This document shows, one piece after another, positions 54,268 to 64,000 of a DNA stretch of 64,000 bases. Each line of letters opens with the position of its first letter. The first letter of the stretch is position 1. The stretch lies in the NCBI GenBank assembly GCA_905182855.1, contig CAJJDA010000002.1, positions 1-64,000 of the forward strand, given 5' to 3'. Both the position numbers and the translations under genes were made by a program. The stretch is from a gamma proteobacterium HTCC2207 (lineage in GTDB: Bacteria > Pseudomonadota > Gammaproteobacteria > Pseudomonadales > Porticoccaceae). The notes under the pieces were generated by a model, which saw nothing but the letters and a program-made list of their open reading frames with translations, had not been told where the DNA came from and did no database searches.

Positions 54268-55448
54268 ATGTCCGAGGCTATCGCCATATTATCTGCAGCA
54301 CGAACCCCTATGGCAGGCATGATGGGCAGCCTTTCCTCAGTTACAGCCACAGAGCTGGGGGCCACGGCTATTAAGTCAGCTCTGCTTAAGGCGGGTCTAG
54401 ATGCCGATGGGGTTGACGAGGTAATCATGGGCTGTGTGCTGACCGCGGGAATGGGTCAGGCACCGGCACGTCAGGCGGCGCTGTCTGCAGGTATCAACCA
54501 GTCCACGCCCTGTACCACCTTAAATAAAGTGTGCGGTTCCGGCATGATGTCCGTCATGATGGCCGGAAACGCTCTGCGTTCTGGCCAGTCCAAGGCAATA
54601 GTCGCGGGTGGTATGGAAAGTATGAGCCGTGCTCCCTATTTGATTCCTCAGGGGCGTCAGGGCTACCGTTTCGGCAGCGCCGAGATGCTCGATCATATGC
54701 AGTATGACGGCCTGCAAGATGCCTACCAGAACGTGCCTATGGGCAACTTTGCCGAGACCTGTGCCACCCAGTATCAGTTTAGTCGCGACGACCAGGACGC
54801 CTACGCTATAGAATCTCTGCGCCGTGCTAATATCGCTATTGATCAGGGCCTGTTTGATGCTGAAATTGCTCCCGTTACCATTGTTGGGCGTCAAGTAGTG
54901 CCGTAATTGATACTGATGAACAGCCAGGCAAGGCGAGACCGGATAAAATTCCGCTGTTGCGTCCGGCCTTTCAAAAAGATGGCACGGTCACTGCAGCGAA
55001 CGCTAGTTCTATCTCAGACGGTGCAGCGGCGATTACTCTGATGATGGTCGATGAAGCCGAGGCTCGAGGACTCAAGCCCATCGCGGTGATACAGGGCTAT
55101 GATCAATCGGCACAGGAGCCAGAGTGGTTTACTACGGCGCCGATAACGGCGATCAAGAAAACGCTCGCACGCGTTGGTTGGTCTGTGGAAGACGTGGATC
55201 TTTGGGAGGTCAATGAAGCCTTTGCTGTGGTGGCTATGGCGGCCATGCGGGAGTTAGGCATTGATCACAATAAGTTAAACGTTAATGGTGGTGCTTGCGC
55301 CTTAGGTCATCCCATTGGTGCCAGCGGTTCAAGAATTATCGTCACGCTGATTCATGCGTTGCGTCAACAGGGAGCCAAAAAAGGTATCGCAAGTCTCTGT
55401 ATTGGTGGTGGTGAAGCCACCGCCATGGCCATCGAGATCGTCGATTAG
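54268..55448 (+). pseudogene. Acetyl-CoA C-acyltransferase (thiolase), split by one missing base
   Basis: Two in-line ORFs form one thiolase of about 393 residues. The first (54268-54906) has LNKVCGSGMMSVMMAGNALRSG with active-site Cys near residue 90; the second has GGACALGHPIGASGSRI with the His and Cys residues. They meet at about 54895: the frame passes from VTIVGRQ to SAVIDTDEQPGKARP with one base missing in CGTCAAGTAGTGCC. Restoring a G rejoins the frame. The function would be acetoacetyl-CoA synthesis or beta-oxidation. A single error or recent mutation is the likely cause; all other residues look healthy. Confidence 0.85.
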
Positions 55449-55572
55449 GCGTTTCCCCGGTCCCTAAATGTAAAGCGTCGTCGGCAGCTTTGCGCGCTTG
55501 CGACAAGCCTATCGATTTAATACTGTTTCGTGCCTCTAAGGGCACCACAGATATTAGTTTTGTCTGGGGGCA

Positions 55573-56139
55573 CTAATCAACATATTCGAACACTTTAACG
55601 ACTTTGCGTACCCCGCCACTGGCGCTGGCAATATTAGAGGCAACCTCCCCATTGGCTCTTAGAACCGTGCCCATTAGGTAGACGACACTGTCTTCGGTCG
55701 TTACTGAAATATCCGTTGCTTTAATCTGCTTTTCAAACACCAAGCCTGCTTTTATTTTACCAGTGATTAAGGCGTCATTGGTCCGCGACACAATAGACGT
55801 TTTACCACGAACCTGTAATTCGTTGTGCACCTGGCGAACGCCATGGAATGCGCGGGCGGTGTCTCCAGCTAGCGCCTTCATCTCAACATTCGGAACCTCT
55901 CCGGTTAATAGCACTAAGGCATTATAAACATTTACATTAATATGTGATCGCTTGAGATCAGGGTGTGCCTTTTTAAGATTAACACCAATGTACGTATCCA
56001 TTTGTATATCATTGAAATCAGTGCCAACACTGGGGTCGGATGGATCCGGTTGGATGGGCTTGCTAGTTACTGAATTAACCAGGGTGGTGCAACCTGTGAG
56101 TAAAAATACTAAGCCTAAAGCTAGTGTTAATTGGTGCAT
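55573..56139 (-). CDS. dolP: BON-domain outer-membrane lipoprotein (DolP/YraP-like)
   Basis: A 188-residue lipoprotein, signal MHQLTLALGLVFLLTGC with lipobox Cys 17, and two BON domains (about 45-110 and 120-185) with SHINVNVYNALVLLTGEVP and ISVTTEDSVVYLMGTVL. DolP supports outer-membrane integrity in E. coli. The ATG follows immediately after the diaA stop (TAG ATG), and its ribosome site GGAGG is inside the end of diaA. The gene order diaA-dolP matches the E. coli yraO-yraP pair. Confidence 0.88.
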   Translation of the reverse strand: MHQLTLALGLVFLLTGCTTLVNSVTSKPIQPDPSDPSVGTDFNDIQMDTYIGVNLKKAHPDLKRSHINVNVYNALVLLTGEVPNVEMKALAGDTARAFHGVRQVHNELQVRGKTSIVSRTNDALITGKIKAGLVFEKQIKATDISVTTEDSVVYLMGTVLRANGEVASNIASASGGVRKVVKVFEYVD

Positions 56140-56704
56140 CTATTCGCCTCCAAAAATTTGATGATCAACCAGTACGCAGATGCACTGGACTATTTGAAAC
56201 TGTGCCTGGGTTGTCAGTTGCCCAGAGAACTCCGCCGTAGATATAAGAACATCATTATAGCCCACAGTGGCCGCCAACAAGATCGTCTGTCGCGGCAGAA
56301 AGTAGCAGGACAGTCATATTTTTATCAATGGCTGTCTCGATAGCTCCTATAAGGGCCTGACTATTGCCGCCGGCACTCACCACCACCAGAACGTCTGCGC
56401 TATTGCCATGAACCTGCAGCGACTGTGCAAAGTGATTTTCAGTAGAGTTACTGTCAGATAGTTTGTTCAGATTCAGAGCCACAAACCCCGGGCGATCAAG
56501 TTCGAAACCATAGGCCAAATAATCATTGAAAAGCTGTGCCACCAATGCCCCTGACTTTTCTCCGCAGCTAAAAATGGTATTGCCAGCAAGCAGAGCGGCG
56601 GCGATTTTGTGCGAAGCATCGGCAATCGGCTTAGAAAACACGTCTCCGACTATCATCGTGGTTTCTATTACGTCCTGAAAATGCTTAAAAATCTGCTGGT
56701 CCAT
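56140..56704 (-). pseudogene. diaA: diaA-like SIS-domain gene, broken by one extra base
   Basis: SIS-domain protein that promotes DnaA assembly at oriC in E. coli. The track shows 149 residues ending GGHCGL, but the expected C-terminus continues in another frame as YNDVLISTAEFSGQLTTQAQFQIVQCI and ends at TAG 56140, just before the dolP ATG. The 565-base span is one base longer than a multiple of three. Removing one base in GGCCACTG restores a 187-residue protein. The SIS part (IFSCGEKSGAL, VVVSAGGNSQALIGAIETA) differs from standard DiaA. An extra base from sequencing or a recent mutation is equally possible. Confidence 0.8.
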
Positions 56705-56715
56705 AATATCCTAAT

Positions 56716-57138
56716 TCACCCTAAAATATGCCTAACCCAGTTAAGCGCAAAACCGGAGTCACTACTTGAGTCAGGCTTAATAGCTACTGCATCAAACCTT
56801 GCCACAGTATCATTATTATAGTGTTGCCGTTGCATATAGGCCAGACCTGCGGCGGTGAGGCGACCGCATTTCTGTGGTGTAATAGATTCTTCGGCACTAC
56901 CGAACCTCTCCGATCTGCGGAAACGAACCTCCACGAAAACCAACGTCTGTTGATCTTGCATAATCAAATCAATTTCGCCTCTGCGAGTGCGGAAATTGCG
57001 TTGTATCAGCTTTAAACCTTGGGTCTCAAGATAACTGCAGGCCAGGGCCTCAGCATCAGAGCCAGAGAGATGGGACCTGGTGTCTCTGCTGTTGGGTGTC
57101 GCTTTAAATTGTCTCCAGCTATCCATAGCGGTATCCAT
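56716..57138 (-). CDS. yraN: YraN-family (UPF0102) endonuclease-like protein
   Basis: A 140-residue UPF0102 protein with nuclease-like fold. GSDAEALACSYLETQGLKLIQRNFRTRRGEIDLIMQDQQTLVFVEVRFR carries the conserved E...RRGEIDLI...FVEVR motif resembling PD-(D/E)XK enzymes. Its biological role is not settled. It follows lpoA by 12 bp and precedes diaA, the standard lpoA-yraN-diaA-dolP order. Confidence 0.93.
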   Translation of the reverse strand: MDTAMDSWRQFKATPNSRDTRSHLSGSDAEALACSYLETQGLKLIQRNFRTRRGEIDLIMQDQQTLVFVEVRFRRSERFGSAEESITPQKCGRLTAAGLAYMQRQHYNNDTVARFDAVAIKPDSSSDSGFALNWVRHILG

Positions 57139-57150
57139 TGCAACTGTTCG

Positions 57151-59010
57151 TTAAGGTTGAATTTCACCAACCTTGCCGCGCCTAAACTGTGCCCATTTTC
57201 CCTGACGCCTGATAATACCCTCTGAAAGTGAGAGCATACCGGTTGCTCCAAATAGGGGTATAGACTGTTTATGACCTAGCTGTTCAATATTCCGATGCAA
57301 CAAAAAGGCGTCGTAACCCATGGCATAGAACTGTCGGTAGACAATGTGCAGGCGCTCATCAGGTTGCAGTTCTGTCGCTTGGCTACCAGGCAATGTCCAG
57401 GGCATTGCAACAAACTCCACACCAGATAAGTCTCGATTTGGACCCGCCTGCTCAACGCCATTGTAGATGTGAGAGGTGGAATATACTGGAATATCTGAGG
57501 CATAAAGGAAATCTAATGCGGGCTTAATCTGCCGGGCCTTCACTGGATAGCCGAGCATGACGACAAGATCGACATCTTGACGACGTCTTGCAGAAAATTC
57601 TATGCGACTATTGATAAAGCGCTTCAGCTGCACACCGCGATCCTCACTCAGGTCAATCTGTAAGGGTTTTTTAAGACGCGTAGTAAAGTCGTTCACGGAT
57701 GGTCCATAGGGTACGGTCGCCACAATAGTTCCGCCCTTATTTGTCCAATGCTGCCTGAAAAATTCAGTTGCACGACTACCCCAACCGCTGTCTGGCGCGA
57801 TTACCACCAACTTACGCATATCATGGCGCCATGCTCGATCAGCGATCTGAATCATCTCATCTGTCGGCGACAAGCCAAACTGGAATAGATTTTCAGGCTG
57901 CTGCTGCGAAGTCTTATCGCTGCGATTTAGGCTAATGGTGGGAACAGGCAGGGCCGACTGGGCTAACAGGGCGTCTACGGCCGATTGCCGCATGGGGCCA
58001 ATAACCATATCCGCGCCGTCAACAACCGCGGTATTATAAGCGCTCTCGACAGATTGCTGCGAAGTGTCGTAAATACGAAGACTAGGTAAGTCGCTGTTAG
58101 GGTCCGTAAAAAGGTCACCAAACTGATCTAGCAGTTCGTAGTAAGCCACCATAAAGCCGTCTATAAAACGGTGGCTGGGGACTTCGTACTCATTGAGTAG
58201 TGGTAACAGAAGCGCAACCTGCGAGGGGGTTTTGCCATTGCCTAGCTTTTTACTCAGCGGCAGGGGTGGCCAAAGGGCTGCCGGATGACTTTTCCAGCGC
58301 AGCCGCCAGGCCTCAAATTGTTCCCTTTTCGCGTTTTGATTTGTCTGATAATTACGCGCCAATGCTGCAAGCGAAAGCCAGCCAGCAAATGTTCTGTTTT
58401 CGTGATTAGGACTATTTTGCAGGAACGCATAGGGCTGCTGGTTAAGTTGTCGCCAGATGCTATTGTGAACTTGGAGGCGCTCCGCCTTCTCCGTGGTAAG
58501 TAGAGCAATATCCATCACTAAAATCAAACCCGACTCAACATTGCCCAATGCATAGTGAGCGGCTGACTGCAGCCTGAGGCTGCGAAGTATTGTAGGTTTA
58601 GCGAGGGCCAGGCTGAGATCTTGATAGCGTGGCTGTTTAAACCAACTCAGCGCCTCTAGCCATTGTCTCAGCATAACGTTCAATTCAGCGGCCAAGTGGC
58701 TGTACTCGACGAAAAGGTCGTCAGTCAGATTGTCTGGATTAATCAGTGACAACAACTCTGAGCTCTGCGATATCTCACCAGCGTTGGAAAATAAAATAGC
58801 CGCTTGCAGAATATTGCTATCAGATTGATCAGCTAATTGAGATTGACTGAGAATACTGATTGTTGCAGTGGTCGACGACGTATCTGTAGGATCGTCGTTA
58901 GGCGTGATGGGAAACCTGCCGTCTCCCATCGTTGCAGTTGGCGCACAGCCACTAAGAAAGGCTAAGATACACCCAGTGACAGTAATCATACATAGAGCTT
59001 TTATATTCAT
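57151..59010 (-). CDS. lpoA: Penicillin-binding protein activator LpoA
   Basis: A 619-residue outer-membrane lipoprotein that stimulates PBP1A. Signal [22 protein letters not shown] with lipobox Cys at 22; N-terminal TPR-like helices (about 40-250) and a C-terminal periplasmic-binding-like domain ([49 protein letters not shown]). Its ATG and the rsmI ATG on the other strand share bases in CATG. No strong ribosome site is visible for either gene. Confidence 0.93.
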   Translation of the reverse strand: MNIKALCMITVTGCILAFLSGCAPTATMGDGRFPITPNDDPTDTSSTTATISILSQSQLADQSDSNILQAAILFSNAGEISQSSELLSLINPDNLTDDLFVEYSHLAAELNVMLRQWLEALSWFKQPRYQDLSLALAKPTILRSLRLQSAAHYALGNVESGLILVMDIALLTTEKAERLQVHNSIWRQLNQQPYAFLQNSPNHENRTFAGWLSLAALARNYQTNQNAKREQFEAWRLRWKSHPAALWPPLPLSKKLGNGKTPSQVALLLPLLNEYEVPSHRFIDGFMVAYYELLDQFGDLFTDPNSDLPSLRIYDTSQQSVESAYNTAVVDGADMVIGPMRQSAVDALLAQSALPVPTISLNRSDKTSQQQPENLFQFGLSPTDEMIQIADRAWRHDMRKLVVIAPDSGWGSRATEFFRQHWTNKGGTIVATVPYGPSVNDFTTRLKKPLQIDLSEDRGVQLKRFINSRIEFSARRRQDVDLVVMLGYPVKARQIKPALDFLYASDIPVYSTSHIYNGVEQAGPNRDLSGVEFVAMPWTLPGSQATELQPDERLHIVYRQFYAMGYDAFLLHRNIEQLGHKQSIPLFGATGMLSLSEGIIRRQGKWAQFRRGKVGEIQP

Positions 59011-59856
59011 GAATTCAAATCAATCCGGTACGTTGTATATCGTTGCCACACCCATTGGCAATCTGGGGGATATGGTACCCCGTGCAGTCGAGACTCTCCA
59101 GAACGTGAGTGTAATAGCCTGCGAAGATACTCGCCACAGCAAAAAGCTTCTCGAATTTTCAGTATAGACACACCTTGCATCGCTTATCATGATCATACGG
59201 ACAAAAAATCCAGTTACAACATACTTAAGCGACTTCGTGCAGGGGATGACGTTGCTTTAATATCTGATGCCGGAACGCCTTTAATTTCAGATCCGGGTTA
59301 TCGACTGGTATCTGAGGCACGTCATCAGGGTTATCGGGTCATGCCAATACCTGGAGCCTGCGCCGTGACTGCCGCACTCTGTATTTCAGGGCTACCCACT
59401 GACAGATTTAAGTTTATTGGATTCCTCCCAGCCAAAAGTAGTCAGCGCAAGGCGACCCTAGTAAATTATAAAGCCGATATAGAAACGATTGTCTGCTATG
59501 AGGCCCCCCACCGTATCGTTGAGACCCTCAGTGATATGGTGGACGTTTTAGGGACTGATCGACCGGCGTTTATGGCACGAGAAATCAGTAAAACCTTTGA
59601 AACACATTTGCACGGTAGCCTGCAGGAACTATTAGAACAGGTAAAGGCCGATAGCAATCAGCAGCGCGGCGAGATTGTCTTAGTGATTGCCGGTGATGCG
59701 GGTCTCGAAGACTCGGTATCGGTAGGCGCAGAGAAAGTGCTGAGATTACTTTTGCAAGAACTGCCCATCACTAAAGCTGCCTCTATCGCCGCCAAAATAA
59801 CCGGCGGCGACAAGAAGCAGCTTTATCAGTTGGCCCTAGCCCTGCAGGGAAAATAA
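59009..59856 (+). pseudogene. rsmI: rsmI, 16S rRNA 2'-O-ribose methyltransferase, broken by one missing base
   Basis: Methylates C1402 of 16S rRNA. From ATG 59009 the frame reads [16 protein letters not shown] and [14 protein letters not shown], then meets a TAG at about 59164. The family continues in the next frame with [34 protein letters not shown] and IPGACAVTAAL. The 848-base span lacks one base, most simply a T in the run GAATTTTCAG at 59153-59157. With it the protein is about 282 residues, normal for RsmI. The ORF track lists the remains as two pieces. Error or recent mutation is likely. Confidence 0.88.
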
Positions 59857-62127
59857 CTATTTGGCAGCCTGAATATCAGCAACGGTCAATGCCGTCATAT
59901 TGAATATACCTCTAGATGAGACTGAGGGGATGACGATATGTGCCGGTTTGCTGAAGCCATTGATAAAGGGCCCGATCAGAAGCGCATCGGTGAGGGAGCG
60001 TATCAGGCCCATGGCAATATTTGCAGCATCCAAATTGGGCAGCACCAGCACATTGGCGCGCCCCGAGATATTGGCTTCCGCATAAACCGTATCACGCAGC
60101 TTTGGGTTCAGTGCGCTTAAGACATGCATTTCACCGTCAATCTGCAGGTCTGGATATGTCTCGCGCAGCACCTCAGCGGCTTTGCGTACCTTTCTCGCTG
60201 AAGGGTTATTTGATGTGCCAAAGTTCGAGTGAGACAGCAGGGCAACCTTGGGCTCAATACCAAAACGCTTAACCAGTTCAATACTAGCCTCAGCAATCTT
60301 GGCCAATTCCTCCGCAGTTGGGTCCAAATTCATGGCGGTATCCGCTAGGAATAATGGACCCTCAGGTAATAACAGCATCGCCACAGACGACACCAATTGA
60401 GTTTTATCTTTAGGGCCTAGCAGTTGCATAATTTCTCGAAGATGGAAATCAAAGCGACCGACTTTGCCACAAATAAGTCCGTCAGCCTCGCCACGAGCAA
60501 CCATTACTGCGGCTACTGCCGTATTGTCGTCATGCATGATCTTACGTGCTGCAGCGACCGACACGCCATTGCGACCAACCAATTTGTGGTAAAAAGCCGC
60601 ATACTCTTCAAATTTCTCATTGCGGTCGGGATTGAGTATCTCCACATCTTTATCTAGGTTAATTCTCAACCCAAGGCGTTCAATTTTCATTTCGATACGG
60701 TCGCGACGGCCAATTAAAATAGGCGTCGCAATCTTTTCATCGAGTACGGCCTGAATGGCTATTAAAACATCGTCGTTATCGCCTTCGGCATAGACAATTT
60801 TAGCCGGTGCTTTTTTAGCCAGTTCAATAATCGGTTGCATAAAAAGACCGGCCTGATTAACGAACTCATGTAGAGTTTGGCGATAGGCTTCTAGATCTTC
60901 GATTGGGCGAGTTGCAACACCGCTTGCCATAGCAGCTTTCACCACGGCCATAGGAACCACTTCAATTAGGCGAGGGTCGAAGGCCTTAGGAATCAGATAA
61001 TCAGGGCCAAATCTAAGTTTCTCATCGGCGTAAGCCGCAGCGACCACATCAGAGGTTTCCATAGTGGCCAGATCGGCAATCGCCTTTACCGCGGCCATCT
61101 TCATTTCTTCATTGATAGTCGACGCGCCACAGTCCAGTGCCCCGCGAAAAATAAACGGAAAGCACAGAACATTATTGACCTGGTTAGGGTAATCAGAGCG
61201 CCCAGTGGCAATAATAGCGTCCGGGCGAGCCGCTATAGCTTCTTCAGGCATGATTTCTGGAATCGGATTGGACATGGCCAAAATGATCGGTTTCTCACCC
61301 ATCTTTTTCAGTAGTTCGCCAGACAGCACGCCGGGCCCAGATAGCCCCATAAATAGATCGGCGCCTTCAATAGCGTCTTCAATGGTACGATCACTGGTCT
61401 CAATGGCATAGCCTTCTTTCCATGGATTCATGCCGTCTTTGCGACCCGCATAAATAACCCCAGTGCGGTCGATCATACGCACATTTTTCTTTTGTAACCC
61501 CATGCTTACCAATAGGTCGACGCACGCAATACTAGCGGCTCCAGCACCGGAAACCACAAGTTTTACATCTTCAAATTTCTTATCGACGACCCGTAGACCG
61601 TTGTAAATGGCAGCGGCTGCAACAATCGCGGTACCGTGTTGATCATCATGAAATACCGGAATTTTCATACGTTTCCGAAGTTTCTCTTCCACCATAAAAC
61701 ATTCGGGTGCCTTGATGTCCTCTAGGTTAATACCGCCAAATGTGGGCTCTAATGAAGCGATAATATCGACTAACTTATCGACATCAGTTTCATCAATTTC
61801 AATATCGAACACATCAATATTGGCGAACTTTTTAAACAGCACTGCCTTGCCTTCCATAACCGGCTTGGAGGCCAGAGGACCGATATTACCCAGACCTAGA
61901 ACCGCCGTGCCATTAGTAATTACCGCCACTAAATTGCCCCTAGCAGTTACCGAAGCCACCTCGGTAGGGTTTTCTACAATCAGCTCGCAGGCATAAGCGA
62001 CACCGGGGGAGTAGGCTAAAGACAGATCTCTTTTATTAACTAGCGGTTTAGTGGGTCTGATTTCTAGCTTCCCAGGAACCGGGTGGGTATGGTATTTGAG
62101 AGCACTCTCTTTAAATGAATCGGTCAT
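59857..62127 (-). CDS. maeB: NADP-dependent malic enzyme with phosphotransacetylase-like domain
   Basis: A 756-residue MaeB. The malic enzyme part (about 1-430) has [25 protein letters not shown] and [16 protein letters not shown], and the C-terminal phosphotransacetylase domain (about 440-756) has [27 protein letters not shown] and ending [15 protein letters not shown]. It decarboxylates malate to pyruvate, giving NADPH; the PTA domain is mainly regulatory. It ends right after the rsmI stop on the opposite strand. The frame is intact. Confidence 0.95.
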   Translation of the reverse strand: MTDSFKESALKYHTHPVPGKLEIRPTKPLVNKRDLSLAYSPGVAYACELIVENPTEVASVTARGNLVAVITNGTAVLGLGNIGPLASKPVMEGKAVLFKKFANIDVFDIEIDETDVDKLVDIIASLEPTFGGINLEDIKAPECFMVEEKLRKRMKIPVFHDDQHGTAIVAAAAIYNGLRVVDKKFEDVKLVVSGAGAASIACVDLLVSMGLQKKNVRMIDRTGVIYAGRKDGMNPWKEGYAIETSDRTIEDAIEGADLFMGLSGPGVLSGELLKKMGEKPIILAMSNPIPEIMPEEAIAARPDAIIATGRSDYPNQVNNVLCFPFIFRGALDCGASTINEEMKMAAVKAIADLATMETSDVVAAAYADEKLRFGPDYLIPKAFDPRLIEVVPMAVVKAAMASGVATRPIEDLEAYRQTLHEFVNQAGLFMQPIIELAKKAPAKIVYAEGDNDDVLIAIQAVLDEKIATPILIGRRDRIEMKIERLGLRINLDKDVEILNPDRNEKFEEYAAFYHKLVGRNGVSVAAARKIMHDDNTAVAAVMVARGEADGLICGKVGRFDFHLREIMQLLGPKDKTQLVSSVAMLLLPEGPLFLADTAMNLDPTAEELAKIAEASIELVKRFGIEPKVALLSHSNFGTSNNPSARKVRKAAEVLRETYPDLQIDGEMHVLSALNPKLRDTVYAEANISGRANVLVLPNLDAANIAMGLIRSLTDALLIGPFINGFSKPAHIVIPSVSSRGIFNMTALTVADIQAAK

Positions 62128-62749
62128 GAACTTTTCTCTGTTAGATAAGGCGATTTCAAGGACGGAATTTTACGCTCCTAAGGGACAAATAGCTATGCGC
62201 CTAGAGTTTACTACGGCGACAACGGCCATTCGAAAAAGTACCAAAATGTCATCCGCCATAGCCCCGGACTAATAATGATTGTATAGCCCAAAATTGCTAC
62301 TGGCGCTGTCGTTCCGGCCACTTCAGAAATCGCTCATTCTACGGCGAATAACACAGATATTTTCCATCTAGGTCTAATCTCGGCAATACTTGCGGTTGCT
62401 GGTAGCACTTGGGTCAACTCTGGCCAAACCCTCTAGGCAAGTTTCTATGGCTCATGTGGCGGAGTAATTAGGGGCTATCAGTATCTGGTGTTCATCAATG
62501 GGTGCAAATCTGCCATTAGCGGCTAAGCTTTGTTGGGGAGTTCACTTTACTGCGGCGTGCCGCATGCACAGTCTTCTTTAGAATCAGTGGATTGGTGGAC
62601 GCTGGTTACACTGCCCCGACATATCGCCATTACCAAAGCATTCAAGTACACTCCGTCTCCCATACTGCCTGTAGTGACAGATAAAACCAGTTTAGTTGTC
62701 TGACCGAGACAGGGTACGACATGGCAAATTCAATGATAGGAGATGTATT
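62128..62749. other. 622-bp gap before AGCS gene, possibly a decayed gene
   Basis: No ORF that I recognise. One plus-strand frame from about 62285 to 62701 is open but for two stops, giving a hydrophobic segment (GLISAILAVAGSTWVNSGQTL) and LPRHIAITKAFKYTPSP. It looks like a worn coding sequence but I cannot name a family. The right end holds the promoter and AGGAG ribosome site of the AGCS gene. Confidence 0.4.
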
Positions 62750-64000
62750 GTGGAAGCATTTGTAGGGCAACTTAACGGTATTATTTGGAGTGATGCGCTA
62801 ATTTGTCTTTGCCTGGGTGCAGGACTGTATTTTTCGATACGTACGAGGTTTTTGCAGGTGCGACATTTTGGCCACATGATAAAGCTGATGTTTGAAGGCA
62901 CCAGTTCTCCGTCAGGGATCTCTTCGTTTCAGGCTTTGACTATGTCTCTCTCTGGACGGATTGGTACTGGCAACATCGCAGGTGTTGCCACCGCCATTGC
63001 GATGGGTGGGCCGGGGGCTGTTTTCTGGATGTGGATGGTTGCCTTTTTGGGCGCCTCTACCGCGTATATTGAAGCTACGTTGGCGCAGATATATAAAGAA
63101 AAAGATCAGAACGGCCTATATCGTGGTGGCCCAGCTTACTATATCGAAAAAGCTATGGGACAGAAGTGGTACGCCACATTATTCTCAGTGGCTACCATTA
63201 TTGCCATGGGCTTTTGCCTCCCGGGCATTCAAGCGAACAGTATTGTGGGCGCTATGGAAAACGCCTGGAGCATACCGCCAGTAGCCACTGTCGTATTTCT
63301 CTGTGTCAGTCTCGCCCTTATCGTTTTTGGGGGTGTTAAGCGGATTGCCCGCTTCGCTCAGGTGGCCGTACCGGGCATGGCGGTGGGCTATATCCTTATT
63401 GCGCTACTAGTGATTGTCGCCAATATAGACATGGTGCCTGCCATGGTTAAACTTATTTTTAATAGCGCCTTTGGTCTAGAGGCGGGTTACGGCGCGATTA
63501 TTGGTATGGCGGTGCAGTGGGGCGTTAAGCGTGGTGTTTACTCTAATGAAGCAGGGCAGGGAAGCTCACCCCATGCTGCGGCTGCGGCAGAAGTGTCGCA
63601 TCCAGCTAAGCAGGGTTTGGTGCAGGCATTTTCAGTTTATATAGACACATTGCTTATCTGTACCGCAACTGCATTTATGATTCTTCTGACCGGGCTTTAC
63701 AACGTACAGGGTGTTGACGGCGGCATGCTCTACATGGGACTCGCGGGTGTTGAAGCGGGCCCAGCTTATGTTCAGGCATCATTCGATACGGTTCTGCCGG
63801 GATATGGCAGTGGTATTTTGGCTATCTCATTATTGTTCTTTGCCTTTACTACGATTCTTGCCTACTACTATATTGCCGAAACCAACGTTATGTACATCAA
63901 CCGAAAAATGCATCGTGCCTGGTTGGTGTTCGCTCTTAAAGTGCTTGTGTTGTCATCGGTGGTCTACGGTGGGCTGAAAACGGCCGCGGTTGCATGGGCG
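62750..64000 (+). CDS. Sodium:alanine symporter, AGCS family (partial, cut by window end)
   Basis: A 417-residue N-terminal part of an AGCS transporter; the frame is open to the last base, and it is not in the ORF track because no stop occurs. GTG 62750 follows AGGAG. SGRIGTGNIAGVATAIAMGGPGAVFWMWM near 70 and KRGVYSNEAGQGSSPHAAAAAEVSHP near 265 are the family motifs; the C-terminus is missing. It differs strongly from the AGCS gene at 25308, so the genome has at least two such importers. Na+-coupled alanine or glycine uptake is the likely role. Confidence 0.92.
   Translation, partial: MEAFVGQLNGIIWSDALICLCLGAGLYFSIRTRFLQVRHFGHMIKLMFEGTSSPSGISSFQALTMSLSGRIGTGNIAGVATAIAMGGPGAVFWMWMVAFLGASTAYIEATLAQIYKEKDQNGLYRGGPAYYIEKAMGQKWYATLFSVATIIAMGFCLPGIQANSIVGAMENAWSIPPVATVVFLCVSLALIVFGGVKRIARFAQVAVPGMAVGYILIALLVIVANIDMVPAMVKLIFNSAFGLEAGYGAIIGMAVQWGVKRGVYSNEAGQGSSPHAAAAAEVSHPAKQGLVQAFSVYIDTLLICTATAFMILLTGLYNVQGVDGGMLYMGLAGVEAGPAYVQASFDTVLPGYGSGILAISLLFFAFTTILAYYYIAETNVMYINRKMHRAWLVFALKVLVLSSVVYGGLKTAAVAWA

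Noticed and set aside
1-64000. CRISPR arrays, insertion sequences, integrases, prophage genes or rRNA
   Set aside because: I found no spaced direct repeats, transposase motifs or rRNA sequence on either strand by eye.

Overview
The window looks like chromosomal core DNA from a marine-type gammaproteobacterium. Gene content and order (lolB-ispE-tRNA-Gln-prs-rplY-pth-ychF, hemA-prfA-prmC, ratA-ratB/bamE/fur, cbrA-cbrB-pcnB-folK-panB, gluQ-dksA, rplM-rpsI-petA-petB-sspA-sspB, diaA-yraN-lpoA/rsmI) follow the Pseudomonas/Cellvibrio pattern. That placement is inference from synteny; no rRNA is present to fix the genus. Genes are packed tightly: convergent pairs share stop codons or overlap, and GTG or TTG starts are common.

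Layout. 1-3760: an accessory catabolic block with a 6-oxocamphor-hydrolase-like beta-diketone hydrolase, two luciferase-like flavin monooxygenase family proteins and a small cupin, ending beside a tRNA-Met. 4070-16342: a PQQ-type sugar dehydrogenase, a DMT exporter, then translation, isoprenoid, nucleotide, lipoprotein and heme genes. 16317-24411: MATE pump, a decayed DoxX gene, RhlB, CysZ-like protein, a frameshifted smpB, an NSS transporter and ratAB. 24428-30729: bamE/fur, an AGCS symporter, glutathione peroxidase, panB, a deoxynucleoside kinase, folK, pcnB. 30730-35435: a CbrXAB-like two-component system with a candidate CrcZ-like small RNA next to pcnB. 35518-49274: gluQ, dksA, sfsA, a Rieske protein, two cysE paralogs, a decayed Sel1-repeat gene, serB, efp-epmA, comF, zapG, zapE. 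49374-54230: rplM-rpsI, petA and a fused cytochrome b/c1, sspA-sspB. 54268-64000: thiolase, dolP-like, diaA, yraN, lpoA, rsmI, maeB and a second AGCS symporter cut by the window end.

The most interesting points are: (1) the Cbr locus, which keeps a small overlapping membrane ORF (CbrX-like) upstream of the transporter-kinase CbrA but whose CbrB-like regulator has lost the GAFTGA loop and Walker B acids needed for sigma-54 activation; (2) the gap between cbrB and pcnB, the place where Pseudomonas encodes CrcZ, which holds two AACAATAA motifs followed by a strong terminator; (3) the camphor-type ring-cleavage cluster; (4) four otherwise intact genes (smpB, thiolase, diaA, rsmI) each broken by exactly one base, which looks like sequence error or very recent decay, in contrast to two truly decayed genes with many lesions (DoxX, Sel1); (5) unusual overlaps, including ispE ending inside tRNA-Gln and lpoA/rsmI sharing start-codon bases.

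Much of the core annotation rests on recognisable family motifs. Start codons were moved from the ORF track where a ribosome binding site or family length argued for it.
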